A DNA stretch of 44,616 nucleotides from Treponema sp. (GCA_024402595.1 JAKSTL010000011.1:1-44616), one strand, 5' to 3'; shown: positions 15,753 to 25,037, counted from the first letter of the stretch. A program made the numbers and translations. The notes: generated from the sequence alone by a model not told the origin.

Positions 15753-17225
15753 TTATTTTGCCAAATATTCGTTAATTGCGGCGGCAGCTTGTCTACCTTC
15801 ACCCATAGCCAAAATAACTGTGGCAGCACCAAGAACAATATCGCCACCAGCCCAAACTTTTGCGTGAGAAGTAGCTTGTTTTTCGTCAACCAAAATGTGA
15901 CCGCGATTATCGGCATTAAGACCTGGTGTTGTAGAAACCAAAAGTGGATTAGAACCATTTCCAAGAGCAACAATCATTGCATCACAAGGAACATCATGTT
16001 CTGAGCCAGGAATTGCAACTGGAGAACGACGACCAGATTCATCAGGTTCACCAAGTTCGTAGCTTAAACATTTAACACCAACAACGTGTCCTGTTTCATC
16101 TCCAAGAACTTCTACAGGATTTTCCAGGAAGCGGAAGTTTACACCTTCTTCTTCTGCGTGTCCAATTTCTTCCAAACGAGCTGGCATTTCATTTCGTGTT
16201 CGGCGATAAACAACATCAACAGTTTCTGCACCAAGACGGAAAGCCATACGAGCAGCATCCATTGCAACATTTCCAGCACCACAAACAACCACATGTTTTG
16301 CTTCATAAATTGGAGTTGCGGCGTGTTCTTTATCGTAACCTTTCATAAGATTTGCACGAGTAAGATATTCGTTGGCAGAGAATACACCAATAAGATTTTC
16401 TCCAGGAATGTTCAAGAACTTTGGAAGACCAGCACCTGTTCCTACAAAAGCGGCATCAAATCCTTTTTCTGAAAGAAGCTGTTCCAATGTATTTGTACGA
16501 CCAACCAAGAAGTTTAATTCAAATTTAACACCAATTTTTTCGAGGTTAGAGATTTCTTCCTGAACAATCTTTTTTGGAAGACGGAACTCAGGAATACCGT
16601 ACATCATAACACCACCAGCCTTGTGGAATGCTTCAAATACAGTAACTTCATGACCAGCTCGAGCACAATCAGCGGCTACTGTAAGACCGGCAGGACCTGC
16701 ACCAATAATTGCAACCTTTTTACCAGTTTTTGGAGCAACTACCGGTGGAGTAACTTTTCCATTTTCTCTTTCCCAGTCAGCAACAAAGCGTTCCAAACGA
16801 CCAATGGAAACTGCTTTTTCTGCACTTTTAAATACTTTACCAACTGTACATTTACCCTGACACTGCTTTTCCTGTGGACAAACACGACCACAAATTGCAG
16901 GAAGCAAAGATGTCTTTTTGATTGTATCAACAGCACCTTTGAAATCTTCTTCGGTAATTTTTTTGATGAATCCAGGAATATCAATATTTACAGGACAGCC
17001 TTCCATACAAACAGGTTTTGGACACTGCAAACAACGATAAGCTTCAACTACGGCTTGTTCTGCAGAAAAACCAAGGGCAACCTCATCCATTTGACGAGCA
17101 CGAGCTTTTGGATCTCGAGCTGGCATTTCCATCTGAGGAATTGCATTTCTGTCTTTTGCAGTAAGCTTTCCGTTAGTTTTAATCAAATCTTTAATTCTAT
17201 TTAATTCTTCTGTTACATTAATCAT
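15753..17225 (-). CDS. nfnB: NfnB: NADPH-side subunit of NADH-dependent ferredoxin:NADP+ oxidoreductase (GltD-like)
   Basis: 490 residues of the glutamate-synthase small-subunit fold. Near the N-terminus are [4Fe-4S] motifs CLQCPKPVCMEGCPVNIDIP and CGRVCPQEKQCQGKCTVG, then an FAD site AIIGAGPAGLTVA, an NADPH site VVCGAGNVAMDAARMA, and a C-terminal AGGDIVLGAATVILAMGEG. Annotation pipelines often call such proteins GltA/GltD, but no glutamate synthase large subunit is adjacent. The partner directly upstream is the FNR-like NfnA chain, so the electron-bifurcating NfnAB complex, linking NADH, NADPH and ferredoxin pools, is the better reading. GGAAA precedes the ATG weakly. Confidence 0.88.
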   Translation of the reverse strand: MINVTEELNRIKDLIKTNGKLTAKDRNAIPQMEMPARDPKARARQMDEVALGFSAEQAVVEAYRCLQCPKPVCMEGCPVNIDIPGFIKKITEEDFKGAVDTIKKTSLLPAICGRVCPQEKQCQGKCTVGKVFKSAEKAVSIGRLERFVADWERENGKVTPPVVAPKTGKKVAIIGAGPAGLTVAADCARAGHEVTVFEAFHKAGGVMMYGIPEFRLPKKIVQEEISNLEKIGVKFELNFLVGRTNTLEQLLSEKGFDAAFVGTGAGLPKFLNIPGENLIGVFSANEYLTRANLMKGYDKEHAATPIYEAKHVVVCGAGNVAMDAARMAFRLGAETVDVVYRRTRNEMPARLEEIGHAEEEGVNFRFLENPVEVLGDETGHVVGVKCLSYELGEPDESGRRSPVAIPGSEHDVPCDAMIVALGNGSNPLLVSTTPGLNADNRGHILVDEKQATSHAKVWAGGDIVLGAATVILAMGEGRQAAAAINEYLAK

Positions 17226-17240
17226 TTTTATTTTCCATTG

Positions 17241-17302
17241 CGGTGATTGAGCTTGCCGAAACCACCTTTACTTATTGGTCATTTCGACAAGCTCAATGAC
17301 CA
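17241..17302. repeat. Pair of inverted palindromic repeats between nfnA and nfnB
   Basis: 17241-17266 and 17278-17302 are opposite-orientation copies of one element, consensus GGTSATTGAGCTTG followed by YCGAAAYSACC. Each copy is itself palindromic at its ends (GGTGA/ACC or GGTCATT/AATGACC). A third, more diverged copy is at 22310-22340. They could modulate the nfnA to nfnB mRNA ratio by forming hairpins. Confidence 0.75.
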
Positions 17303-17310
17303 CATTACAT

Positions 17311-18165
17311 TTATTTGTTCAAAGCATCAGCCTGTGCCATCATTCGACACTTGTGATTATCTTCTTCCTCACGAGTTTTAAAAGATTTCATTCGCATCAT
17401 CATATTATCCCAGTCAACTTGATGAGCATCAAATTCTGGACCATCAACACAAACAAACTTTGTTTTTCCGCCAACAGTAGCACGACATCCACCGCACATA
17501 CCTGTTCCATCAATCATAATGGTATTTAAAGAAACTGTAGTTTTTACACCATAAGGCTTTGTCGTTGCAGCACAGAACTTCATCATAATTGGAGGACCAA
17601 TTGCAATTACTTCAGCTGGTGGACATTGACTTTCGCACATTTCTTTTACAGGAATTGTAGAAACACCTTGTCGTCCCGCAGAACCATCATCTGTCATAAT
17701 AATAAGTTCATCTGCAGCTGCACGCATTTCATCTTCCAAAATGATTAAATCTTTTGTTCGAGCCGCAATAACCATAATTACTTTATTACCAATAGCTTTA
17801 TGAGCCTGAACAATTGGATAACAAGGTGCAACACCAAAACCACCACCAACAATCATAACAGGAGCATCATATTTTTCAATTTTTGAAGGCTGACCCAAAG
17901 GACCAAGAACAGTTGGAAGAGAGTCGCCCACATTCATCAATGAAAGTTTATAAGTTGAAGCACCAACTGGTTGAAAAGCAAGAGCAATCCATCCTTCTTC
18001 TGCATTTGCATCTGCAATTGTAAGAGGGATTCTTTCCCCAAAGTCAGATTCAACCTGAATAATTACGAACTGACCAGCTTTTCTATTTCGTGCAATTTCT
18101 GGAGCTTTTACACGCATGTAAAAAACACCACTAGAAAGCTGTTTCTTTTCTAAAATCTCGAACAT
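17311..18165 (-). CDS. nfnA: NfnA: FAD/[2Fe-2S] NADH-side subunit of NADH-dependent ferredoxin:NADP+ oxidoreductase
   Basis: 284 residues of the ferredoxin-NADP reductase / dihydroorotate dehydrogenase electron-transfer family. The FAD-binding part opens with AGQFVIIQV and RIPLTIADA; the nucleotide-binding part has MIVGGGFGVAPCYPI. The C-terminal [2Fe-2S] signature is DGTGMCGGCRATVGG with the later FVCVDGPEFD, i.e. the Asp/Cys-ligated cluster seen in Nfn and sulphide dehydrogenase alpha chains. AGAGGT lies upstream of the ATG. It is followed on the same strand, after an 85-nt gap holding two palindromic repeats, by the GltD-like partner. SudAB-type activity is the main alternative. Confidence 0.88.
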   Translation of the reverse strand: MFEILEKKQLSSGVFYMRVKAPEIARNRKAGQFVIIQVESDFGERIPLTIADANAEEGWIALAFQPVGASTYKLSLMNVGDSLPTVLGPLGQPSKIEKYDAPVMIVGGGFGVAPCYPIVQAHKAIGNKVIMVIAARTKDLIILEDEMRAAADELIIMTDDGSAGRQGVSTIPVKEMCESQCPPAEVIAIGPPIMMKFCAATTKPYGVKTTVSLNTIMIDGTGMCGGCRATVGGKTKFVCVDGPEFDAHQVDWDNMMMRMKSFKTREEEDNHKCRMMAQADALNK

Positions 18166-18220
18166 TTTAACCTCTTTGTTATGATTTTATAACATTTGTT
18201 TAGTTTTATATAGTGTAGCC

Positions 18221-19462
18221 TTAAAAACCTATGCAAACAGTAGCAAAGGCACCTAAACCACTACCGCTAAAGCTTTTTTGCAAACTGGCAGATTCGTAGG
18301 CAACCCCGGCATCAACTTCAATTAAGCGAAGATTTAAGGCAAGACTAGCTTTATGTATAAATATTTCATCGGTTCTTTCTGTTGAACCATAAAGACTAAT
18401 CATATTAAATAAACTGATTTTTACACCTGCAAGATAATCAGTGTAGGCGCCTCGTTCTTCTTTCAATTCTGCACCAGGATGTTTGTAGCCAACACCAAAT
18501 CCACCATAGAAGCTCATAAAATTGCCCCAAGGATGGAAATTGCCACCTACAAAAAACTTCATAGGACGATTGATTTTATAATCTGCAACAACGGCATCAC
18601 CCATTACAGGCTCCATATTTGGACTTTCCATTGAATCTTCAAGAATTGTGTCTAAATCTACACTAAGCTGAGATTTAATGGAATAAGGTGTATATACATC
18701 AAGATGACTGGCAACCAGTGGAAATCTTATGCTTCCGTTCAAAGACAGATATTTGAATAAATCGATATTTACAGTTCCGCCAATGTCAAAACCTGCACCA
18801 TCCATAGCCTGACTGATTAAATAATTTGGATCAGAAAAAACATCACTTTTTAATTCAAAAGGACTGTAAAGATTGAAAGAGGCATCTATATCGTAAGCAA
18901 ATGTACCTGTGTTAGTGTTTTTAAAGCTTACATAAGCCTTGTTGGCGCTGGCATGTAACAAAGAAGAAAATAAAGTTGGCTGGAAAACAAAACTGATTTT
19001 TTTACCAAGATTCCATCCCAAGTCTACACGAGCAAAAGCAAAAACATCAGCATAACCGTTAATTGAAGTTCTAAACTCTTCTTCTTTGGTAAAGTCGTGA
19101 CCTGTACTCAAAAACTCAAATAAATCTTTTGAAATATCAAGATTTGAGAAGACTTGAACACCTACATCAACGCCTACAATGAGACCTCTTGGAATATCCA
19201 CAGTCAAACTTATTTCTGGTAAAGCCTGAATTGAAACATCAAAACCTTTTTTTGGCATTGCTCCAGTGATTTCTGGTAAATCCAAAATAATTTCTTTCTG
19301 GAGAAAATCATTGAGGGCAAAAACATTGTTGGAAACATTAACTGGAACATTTGCTTTTAATTCAACAAAACGATGCGAAAAGAAGTTAGCAAAAGCGGAA
19401 GAAGAAACTAATAAAAATCCAACACTAAAAACAATTTTTTTAAGAGAAGATAATGCTTTCAT
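18221..19462 (-). CDS. Predicted outer-membrane beta-barrel protein, unknown function
   Basis: 413 residues with a signal peptide (MKALSSLKKIVFSVGFLLVSSSAFA, cleavage near 25). The rest shows alternating hydrophobic and polar residues, frequent Gly and aromatic residues, and ends GLGAFATVCIGF with a terminal Phe, as expected of outer-membrane barrels. Segments such as RGLIVGVDVGVQVF and MSFYGGFGVGYKH look like strands with short turns. The ATG overlaps the stop of the upstream lipoprotein (TAATG), so the two are co-translated and may form one outer-membrane assembly. No named family recognised. Confidence 0.72.
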   Translation of the reverse strand: MKALSSLKKIVFSVGFLLVSSSAFANFFSHRFVELKANVPVNVSNNVFALNDFLQKEIILDLPEITGAMPKKGFDVSIQALPEISLTVDIPRGLIVGVDVGVQVFSNLDISKDLFEFLSTGHDFTKEEEFRTSINGYADVFAFARVDLGWNLGKKISFVFQPTLFSSLLHASANKAYVSFKNTNTGTFAYDIDASFNLYSPFELKSDVFSDPNYLISQAMDGAGFDIGGTVNIDLFKYLSLNGSIRFPLVASHLDVYTPYSIKSQLSVDLDTILEDSMESPNMEPVMGDAVVADYKINRPMKFFVGGNFHPWGNFMSFYGGFGVGYKHPGAELKEERGAYTDYLAGVKISLFNMISLYGSTERTDEIFIHKASLALNLRLIEVDAGVAYESASLQKSFSGSGLGAFATVCIGF

Positions 19463-22209
19463 TATAAGTTACCTCCATTGTCCATATCGTCATCTGACTT
19501 ATTTTTATTGAAAAGTTCAATTTCTCCGTCAGTTTTTATGCCTAACCAAAGTTTAGTAGTTAATGCTATTTCTCGTGGAATGCGAAGATTTCCTGCAGGA
19601 ATATTCAAAACCATTTTTGGCGAAAGTGGATAAGTACTCAATAAATCGGAAGGATTTACTTCAAAACCGCCTTTTTTGAACATAATTTTTGTTTCAGAGA
19701 AAGTAGTACCGTCTCCATCCAAATCGAGAACTATGCCCATGTCTTCATTTGAGTTTACACCTTTGAAAATAAATGGCATTTGTGAAGGTTCATACTCAAT
19801 TTTTATACTGGTTATAAGATCCAACAATTGTTCCATTGAACCTAAATCTGTTGGCTCAGTTCTATTCAACAAATCTGGATTAGATTCTTCTTCATCGTCA
19901 TTGCTAATTAAAGAAAGAATATCCATTTCCAAAGTGTCTGTTACATTAAAATCCAACTTAAGCACAATCATTGCCGCTAGAGAAATAGAGGTTTTTCCAG
20001 TTGCTTTTAATTCTTCAATGTCAGTTTGAGAGAATGAGATTTCTCCTGCTTGACTACCTGTTTCAAAGCCCACATTGTAAGTTATCCACAAAGAACCATC
20101 TGCCTTGCTTGAAAGTAAAGATTTTAAATCTGTATCTGGTTTTGGTCTAAAGTTGGAAATATTTGTAATAACTTCTCCAGCATCATTTTTAACAATTTCC
20201 GGTATTTCTGAATTAGTAAGATAACCATCTTCATCGGCAGAACCAAGCATATACAAAGGTTCTTCACCTGCTACAAGATTTCCTTCTTCATCGCCAATAA
20301 AAGCTTCAATTTTTCCTACAAATCGTGGATTTTCAAAACCTGATGGAAGATTTGGAATGCTACAGAACATATAAAGTGGCAATGTAGAGATTTCCAACTT
20401 GTCTGCAATTCCAGAACCAATTTTTTCTTCCATTCCTTTGAAAATTGACGAAAGACTTACGCCTGTATCCATTTTTCCTGATTGTGCAGCAGATGTACTG
20501 TCGATTGTAACAGATTTCCAATCAAAAACAGGTTCAACAACCATAGAAACAGCATAACTAGCACCAGGTTCAACATTGAAAACCGTTAGAGTATTATTTA
20601 CCGAATCATAGTTAGGGAAAGAAACTTCGGCCGCAATATCAACCTTAGAAAATTGCCCCTCTTCAGTTCCCAATGGAGTTTCATGATTTTGAGGACACAA
20701 GAAATCTATTTCCTGATTTGTAGAATTTGCTGTAATTGTTTCTGTTCGTTCAGCAAACCCCAGGAAATCGGAATTCAATTTTATTTCAATATCGTTGCCT
20801 TCTGGTAATGTATTGGTAATCTTAAGCTTTACACCACTTGGATTCCAAACAAGCTTCTTAATTATACCAATTGCTTCCGATGGCAAATCATATTTTTCGT
20901 CAATTTTTGTATTGTAAGATTCACCAAGATTTACTGTGGCAGATTTAATTTTTTTAATATCAAGAGCAACTTTTACACTTGGAATAAGATTTTCGCCAAA
21001 ATCGTCACGGAATATTAAAGTTGAATCTGTAAACTTAAAGAAAACATTAGCTTTTGCCGAAACATCCGCATTATTAAAGCTAACATTTTCAAGGTTAGCA
21101 ACTGGATTAAGATTTGTAATTGTACAATTCAAACCGCCGCTTACACCAATTTCATAATTATAATCAATTCCTGTCCAAGGTTCTGGCATCAAAAGATTTA
21201 CTTCAAGCGTACCTTCACCAATTTCGCAAGCTGTTAAAGCCGACTGATTTCCCATTGAAAAAGAAGTATTTGCCTGTGTAGAAACTGGTTCTTTAATTGA
21301 CAGACCAACAACTTTTTTTACCTTACTGTTTGGTGTTACATAAGCAAAAAAAGGTGTGTTTGGTTCAGAAATAAACTTTATGACAATTCCAGAAGTTGTA
21401 ATGTCAATATTGTTCAAAGCAAGTTCCGCTATACCATTACTGTCAAAATAAGCGTCGGTAAGCTTAACACCATTTTTATAAAGCTCAACAGAACCGGTAA
21501 GTTTTTTATCAGGAATTAGATTTGTAGGTATGCCAATATCAAATTGATCAAGAGAAATACCAAGCTGGGATGAAGCAGTTTTCAGAGAAGAAATAACCAT
21601 TTTTCCTTCGCTGTAAGAAATAGACTGGAAGCCATTTTCTGTATCCGGAAAATTAATATCAAGCGAACATTCTTCTGCAGTAAATCCCACAAATTTAACC
21701 ATTGCATTTATAGTTTCATCAAGGGAAAGATTTACAGCATCCTGTTTAATTTCCTGTCGCAATTCAGGAACTGTAATATCTTTGCTAATGTCCATATTTT
21801 GAATAGAAGCAGTAAAATCTGTATTTTCCAAATAAGAACTAAAGTCCAAAGGGATTTCCTGCATATCCATTTTCATAAGGAACTGCTGACTGTCAGACTT
21901 TAAAAGCTTTTCGCCAGGATTATACTGATAAATATTAAATGGTGACGAACCAGAATTATCTTCTCCAGAATCAACAGGTTCACCTTCTTCAGAATCACCA
22001 CTTTTTCCACCAAAGCCTTCCAAAATAGAACTTAAAGAAAAATACTCATTCAAATTAAAACTTTTGTCTGCAATAGTAAACTTGTAAAAACCACTAGTTC
22101 TAATTTTTAAGCTTTCAGGTTTTTCAATAGGAAACTTAATTCCACAGGAACAAAGACTTCCTAACAAAACACACACAAAAAGACCTTTTAATCCATTCTT
22201 GAACTTCAT
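19462..22209 (-). CDS. Large lipoprotein with repeated beta domains, unknown function
   Basis: 915 residues. The N-terminus MKFKNGLKGLFVCVLLGSLC followed by SCG is a lipoprotein signal; Cys22 is the most likely lipidated residue. After an acidic Gly/Ser/Glu linker (about 70-90) the protein is a long beta-rich chain with many acidic turns and no membrane segment. AGGAGG lies a good distance before the ATG. The gene is coupled by a one-base stop/start overlap to the predicted barrel, an architecture suggesting a lipoprotein-barrel pair at the outer membrane. No catalytic motif or known domain was seen. Confidence 0.75.
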   Translation of the reverse strand: MKFKNGLKGLFVCVLLGSLCSCGIKFPIEKPESLKIRTSGFYKFTIADKSFNLNEYFSLSSILEGFGGKSGDSEEGEPVDSGEDNSGSSPFNIYQYNPGEKLLKSDSQQFLMKMDMQEIPLDFSSYLENTDFTASIQNMDISKDITVPELRQEIKQDAVNLSLDETINAMVKFVGFTAEECSLDINFPDTENGFQSISYSEGKMVISSLKTASSQLGISLDQFDIGIPTNLIPDKKLTGSVELYKNGVKLTDAYFDSNGIAELALNNIDITTSGIVIKFISEPNTPFFAYVTPNSKVKKVVGLSIKEPVSTQANTSFSMGNQSALTACEIGEGTLEVNLLMPEPWTGIDYNYEIGVSGGLNCTITNLNPVANLENVSFNNADVSAKANVFFKFTDSTLIFRDDFGENLIPSVKVALDIKKIKSATVNLGESYNTKIDEKYDLPSEAIGIIKKLVWNPSGVKLKITNTLPEGNDIEIKLNSDFLGFAERTETITANSTNQEIDFLCPQNHETPLGTEEGQFSKVDIAAEVSFPNYDSVNNTLTVFNVEPGASYAVSMVVEPVFDWKSVTIDSTSAAQSGKMDTGVSLSSIFKGMEEKIGSGIADKLEISTLPLYMFCSIPNLPSGFENPRFVGKIEAFIGDEEGNLVAGEEPLYMLGSADEDGYLTNSEIPEIVKNDAGEVITNISNFRPKPDTDLKSLLSSKADGSLWITYNVGFETGSQAGEISFSQTDIEELKATGKTSISLAAMIVLKLDFNVTDTLEMDILSLISNDDEEESNPDLLNRTEPTDLGSMEQLLDLITSIKIEYEPSQMPFIFKGVNSNEDMGIVLDLDGDGTTFSETKIMFKKGGFEVNPSDLLSTYPLSPKMVLNIPAGNLRIPREIALTTKLWLGIKTDGEIELFNKNKSDDDMDNGGNL

Positions 22210-22309
22210 AAAATCCTCCTGTCAAATTATCTCTCAAAAAAAGAAATACACTTTAATTATAACACATATCAACAATAACGGAATATTCTATTATGAGAAT
22301 ACCAGTAAA

Positions 22310-22340
22310 TACGGTGGTTTTGACAAGCTTAATCACCGTA
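22310..22340. repeat. Palindromic repeat, third copy of the ATTGAGCTTG family
   Basis: TACGGTG (22310-22316) pairs with CACCGTA (22334-22340). The centre TTTTGACAAGCTTAAT matches the inverted form of the repeats at 17241-17302. It lies between tex and the lipoprotein gene and could act as a weak terminator of tex, though the T-tract on the minus strand is poor. Confidence 0.65.
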
Positions 22341-22362
22341 AAACATAGTTATTAGACAACAC

Positions 22363-24798
22363 CTATTTGTTAAAAAATGCTGCAAATGGATTGTAACTCA
22401 TACCGTCATCATTTCTGTTTCCCTGACGATTGTTTCTGTTATCTCTATTCTGATTCTGAGCCTGTCCATTGCGAGCAGCATTTTGTCCAGCACCGTTAGT
22501 ATTTCTAGAAGTACCATTAGCACTTCTTCTTACCACAACAATTTTTCGTCCATCAGAACGACCTTCAGAAGTTCCACCAGCTCTTGCACCAGAAGAACCC
22601 GCTCCAGTTCCAACACGACTTGCGGCATCACTCTTCAAAGAAAGACTAATTCGGCGGCGGTCCATATCCAAACCAATAATTGTAAACTCTTTTACATCAC
22701 CAACCTTAACCACATCCATAGCATCAGTAACAAAATTATCACTAAGCTCACTTAAATGAACAAGGCCAGTTTCATGGAGCCCAATATCAACAAAAGCACC
22801 AAAATCAACAACATTTTTGATTTTTCCAGTAACCTTCATACCTTCTTTCAAATCTTCAAACTGAAGAACGCCTTTTTGCATAATTGGAGCTGGATATCCA
22901 TCACGAGGGTCACGATTAGGCTTCTGCAACTCTTCTACAATATCCTTTACAGTCTGAACACCAATATTGTATTTAGCCGCAACTTCATCAATCTTGCTAG
23001 AAGAAACCTTCTCGCCCGCCTGAATCATAGGTAAAACTTCACGAGCCGCATCATAATTTTCTGGATGAACCCAAGTATTATCCAAAGGATCCGCACTTTC
23101 TGCAATTTTCAAGAAACCCGCGCACTGTTCAAAGGCTTTTGGACCAAGACCAGGCACTTTCTTCAAATCTTCGCGACTTGTAATTTTTCCATTGGCATCT
23201 CTATAAGCAACAATTTTCTTTGCGGTAGAAGTGTTTATGCCCGAAACATATTTTAAAAGCATGTAAGATGCAGTGTTCAAGTTTACACCAACATTGTTTA
23301 CAACCGAACTAACAACTTCATCCAACTGCTCAGCCAGTTTTTTCTGGTTAACATCGTGCTGGTAAAGACCAACTCCAATTGCCTTAGGATCAATTTTTAC
23401 CAGCTCGGCCAGTGGATCCTGCAAACGACGACCCATAGAAATTGCACCACGAACCATAACATCCAAATCAGGAAACTCTTCCGTAGCCACAGGACTTGCA
23501 GAATAAACCGAAGCACCAGACTCATCAACAACCGTGTATTTTACATCGCTGTCCGCATAATTTTCGCTAATAACCTTAGAAACAATAGCCTGAACTTCCT
23601 GCGAACCAGTTCCGTTTCCAACCGCCAGAACCTGAATGTCGTACTTATCAATAGCATCGTTAATAGCATCATAAGCACCTTTAGGATCCTGCTCCTGATA
23701 AATCTTAAAGAATCCAAGATATTTTCCAGTTTCATCCAAAGCAGCACATTTTGTACCGTTTCTATAACCAGGATCAACGCCAAGAACGCGACTTCCCTTA
23801 ATTGGCTGAGTCATCAAAAGATTTTTCAGATTTTCACTAAATACCCCAATTCCATGAACATCCGCTTCATCAGCCTCATCAGAACGGATTTCACGCAAAA
23901 CCGCAGGAGACAAAAGTCGAACAACGCCATCTTCAATAGCCGCTTTGTGATATTCATTGTGAATCTGCACTTTTTTCTGCAACATAGCAACCGCATTATC
24001 AACTTCCACATCCAAAGTAACAGTTAAAGCCCCTTCTCGCTCCGCACGGTTAATAGCCAAAATGCGATGAGGTTTTACCTGATTCAAAGGTTCACGATAA
24101 TCCCAGTACATCTGATAGGTAGAAGTTTTTTGTGCAGTTTCTTCGTCCATTCCTTCTGGAACAATACCCTTAGTCTGAATATCACCTTCCTGCATATAAA
24201 GCTTATGAATTGCTTCACGATTTGCCGTATCCTGACTAACCCGTTCCGCCAAAATATCCTGAGCACCCGCCAAAGCTTCCGCCGCAGTTTCCACATTCAA
24301 AGCTTCGTCTTCGTTGTCCATCTTAATATATTTTTCAGCTTCCTTTTCAATAGAAGCATCGTCCATTTCCAGCATTAAATCTGCCAAAGGTTCCAATCCT
24401 TTTTCCGCAGCCACCATACCACGAGTCTTTTTCTTTTTCTTAAACGGTGCCCACAAATCTTCCAAGGCAGACATAGTTGTAGCCGACATAATTGCATTGT
24501 AAAGAGTTTCAGTTAATTTTCCCTGATTAAACACACCCTTTACAATTTCAAGGCGGCGTTCTTCAAGATTCTTATATGATTTAAAAGAATGATCGATGTT
24601 CAAAACCTGAACTTCATCCAAATTATCAGTTTTGTCCTTTCTATATCGACTGATAAAAGCAACCGTACAACCTTCGTCAAAAAGACTAATAACAGCGCTT
24701 ACCTGTGCCACACGAATATTCAATTCTGTAGCAATTTTTTTCATAATTTCCACTTCGTTAACAACGAGTGCGTCCATTGATTCTTGTGTAAATTCCAT
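22363..24798 (-). CDS. tex: Tex-family RNA-binding protein with a basic Asn/Arg/Gly-rich tail
   Basis: 811 residues. Tex N-terminal helices (about 1-300, with SRYRKDKTDNLDEVQVL), a YqgF-type RNase H fold (about 325-470, VLGVDPGYRNGTKCAALDE), tandem HhH elements (about 500-570, VPGLGPKAFEQCAGFLKI) and an S1 RNA-binding domain (about 650-725, GKIKNVVDFGAFVDIGLHET). The last 75 residues are a low-complexity Arg/Gly/Asn/Gln tail (QNQNRDNRNNRQGNRNDD), likely disordered and RNA-binding. Tex proteins bind nucleic acid and affect transcription and virulence gene expression in several bacteria. The ATG lacks a ribosome site; a -10-like TAAAAT ends 9 nt upstream. Confidence 0.94.
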   Translation of the reverse strand: MEFTQESMDALVVNEVEIMKKIATELNIRVAQVSAVISLFDEGCTVAFISRYRKDKTDNLDEVQVLNIDHSFKSYKNLEERRLEIVKGVFNQGKLTETLYNAIMSATTMSALEDLWAPFKKKKKTRGMVAAEKGLEPLADLMLEMDDASIEKEAEKYIKMDNEDEALNVETAAEALAGAQDILAERVSQDTANREAIHKLYMQEGDIQTKGIVPEGMDEETAQKTSTYQMYWDYREPLNQVKPHRILAINRAEREGALTVTLDVEVDNAVAMLQKKVQIHNEYHKAAIEDGVVRLLSPAVLREIRSDEADEADVHGIGVFSENLKNLLMTQPIKGSRVLGVDPGYRNGTKCAALDETGKYLGFFKIYQEQDPKGAYDAINDAIDKYDIQVLAVGNGTGSQEVQAIVSKVISENYADSDVKYTVVDESGASVYSASPVATEEFPDLDVMVRGAISMGRRLQDPLAELVKIDPKAIGVGLYQHDVNQKKLAEQLDEVVSSVVNNVGVNLNTASYMLLKYVSGINTSTAKKIVAYRDANGKITSREDLKKVPGLGPKAFEQCAGFLKIAESADPLDNTWVHPENYDAAREVLPMIQAGEKVSSSKIDEVAAKYNIGVQTVKDIVEELQKPNRDPRDGYPAPIMQKGVLQFEDLKEGMKVTGKIKNVVDFGAFVDIGLHETGLVHLSELSDNFVTDAMDVVKVGDVKEFTIIGLDMDRRRISLSLKSDAASRVGTGAGSSGARAGGTSEGRSDGRKIVVVRRSANGTSRNTNGAGQNAARNGQAQNQNRDNRNNRQGNRNDDGMSYNPFAAFFNK

Positions 24799-24807
24799 AG
24801 TTTTGAC

Positions 24808-24836
24808 ATTTTAAGTTAAAATAAATTAGTAGTAAA
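24808..24836 (-). promoter_or_regulatory. Candidate near-leaderless promoter of tex
   Basis: On the minus strand, TTTACT (24836-24831), a 17-bp spacer and TAAAAT (24813-24808). The ATG begins 9 nt later and no Shine-Dalgarno is visible, so the leader would be only 2-3 nt. Confidence 0.45.
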
Positions 24837-24905
24837 GACAAAAACACTCCGAATCGTCAGGATTTTTTTGGCGAAATTTACTGGTGAAAAAAGCAAAAAA
24901 CCACA

Positions 24906-25019
24906 AAAATTCAATTCAATCAACTAACGGCCTTTCAGGGCTTACCTACGGACGGTACTCGCCTTCGGCTCGTACCCGCTTCGCGGCCCTTCCACGCCTT
25001 CGCAAGCCCTTTGAATTTT
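24906..25019. repeat. GC-rich, highly structured intergenic island
   Basis: AAAATTCAA (24906-24914) and AGGGCTT (24937-24943) have their complements fused at the other side (AAGCCCT 25004-25010, TTGAATTTT 25011-25019). Between them are small hairpins with TTC loops, notably 24954-24976 (GGTAC and GCC arms) and 24976-24986 (CCGC-TTC-GCGG). The composition differs sharply from the AT-rich surroundings. It may be an RNA element, terminator or mobile palindrome; no gene fits. Confidence 0.55.
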
Positions 25020-25037
25020 CAAATTTTTACCAAAAAA

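Noticed and set aside
15753-17225. Glutamate synthase small subunit
   Set aside because: No large subunit is adjacent and the neighbour is the FNR-like NfnA chain, so the Nfn reading fits better.
22469-24814. Many plus-strand ORFs opposite tex
   Set aside because: They follow the codon pattern of tex on the other strand and have Ser/Arg/Ile-rich translations typical of antisense shadows.
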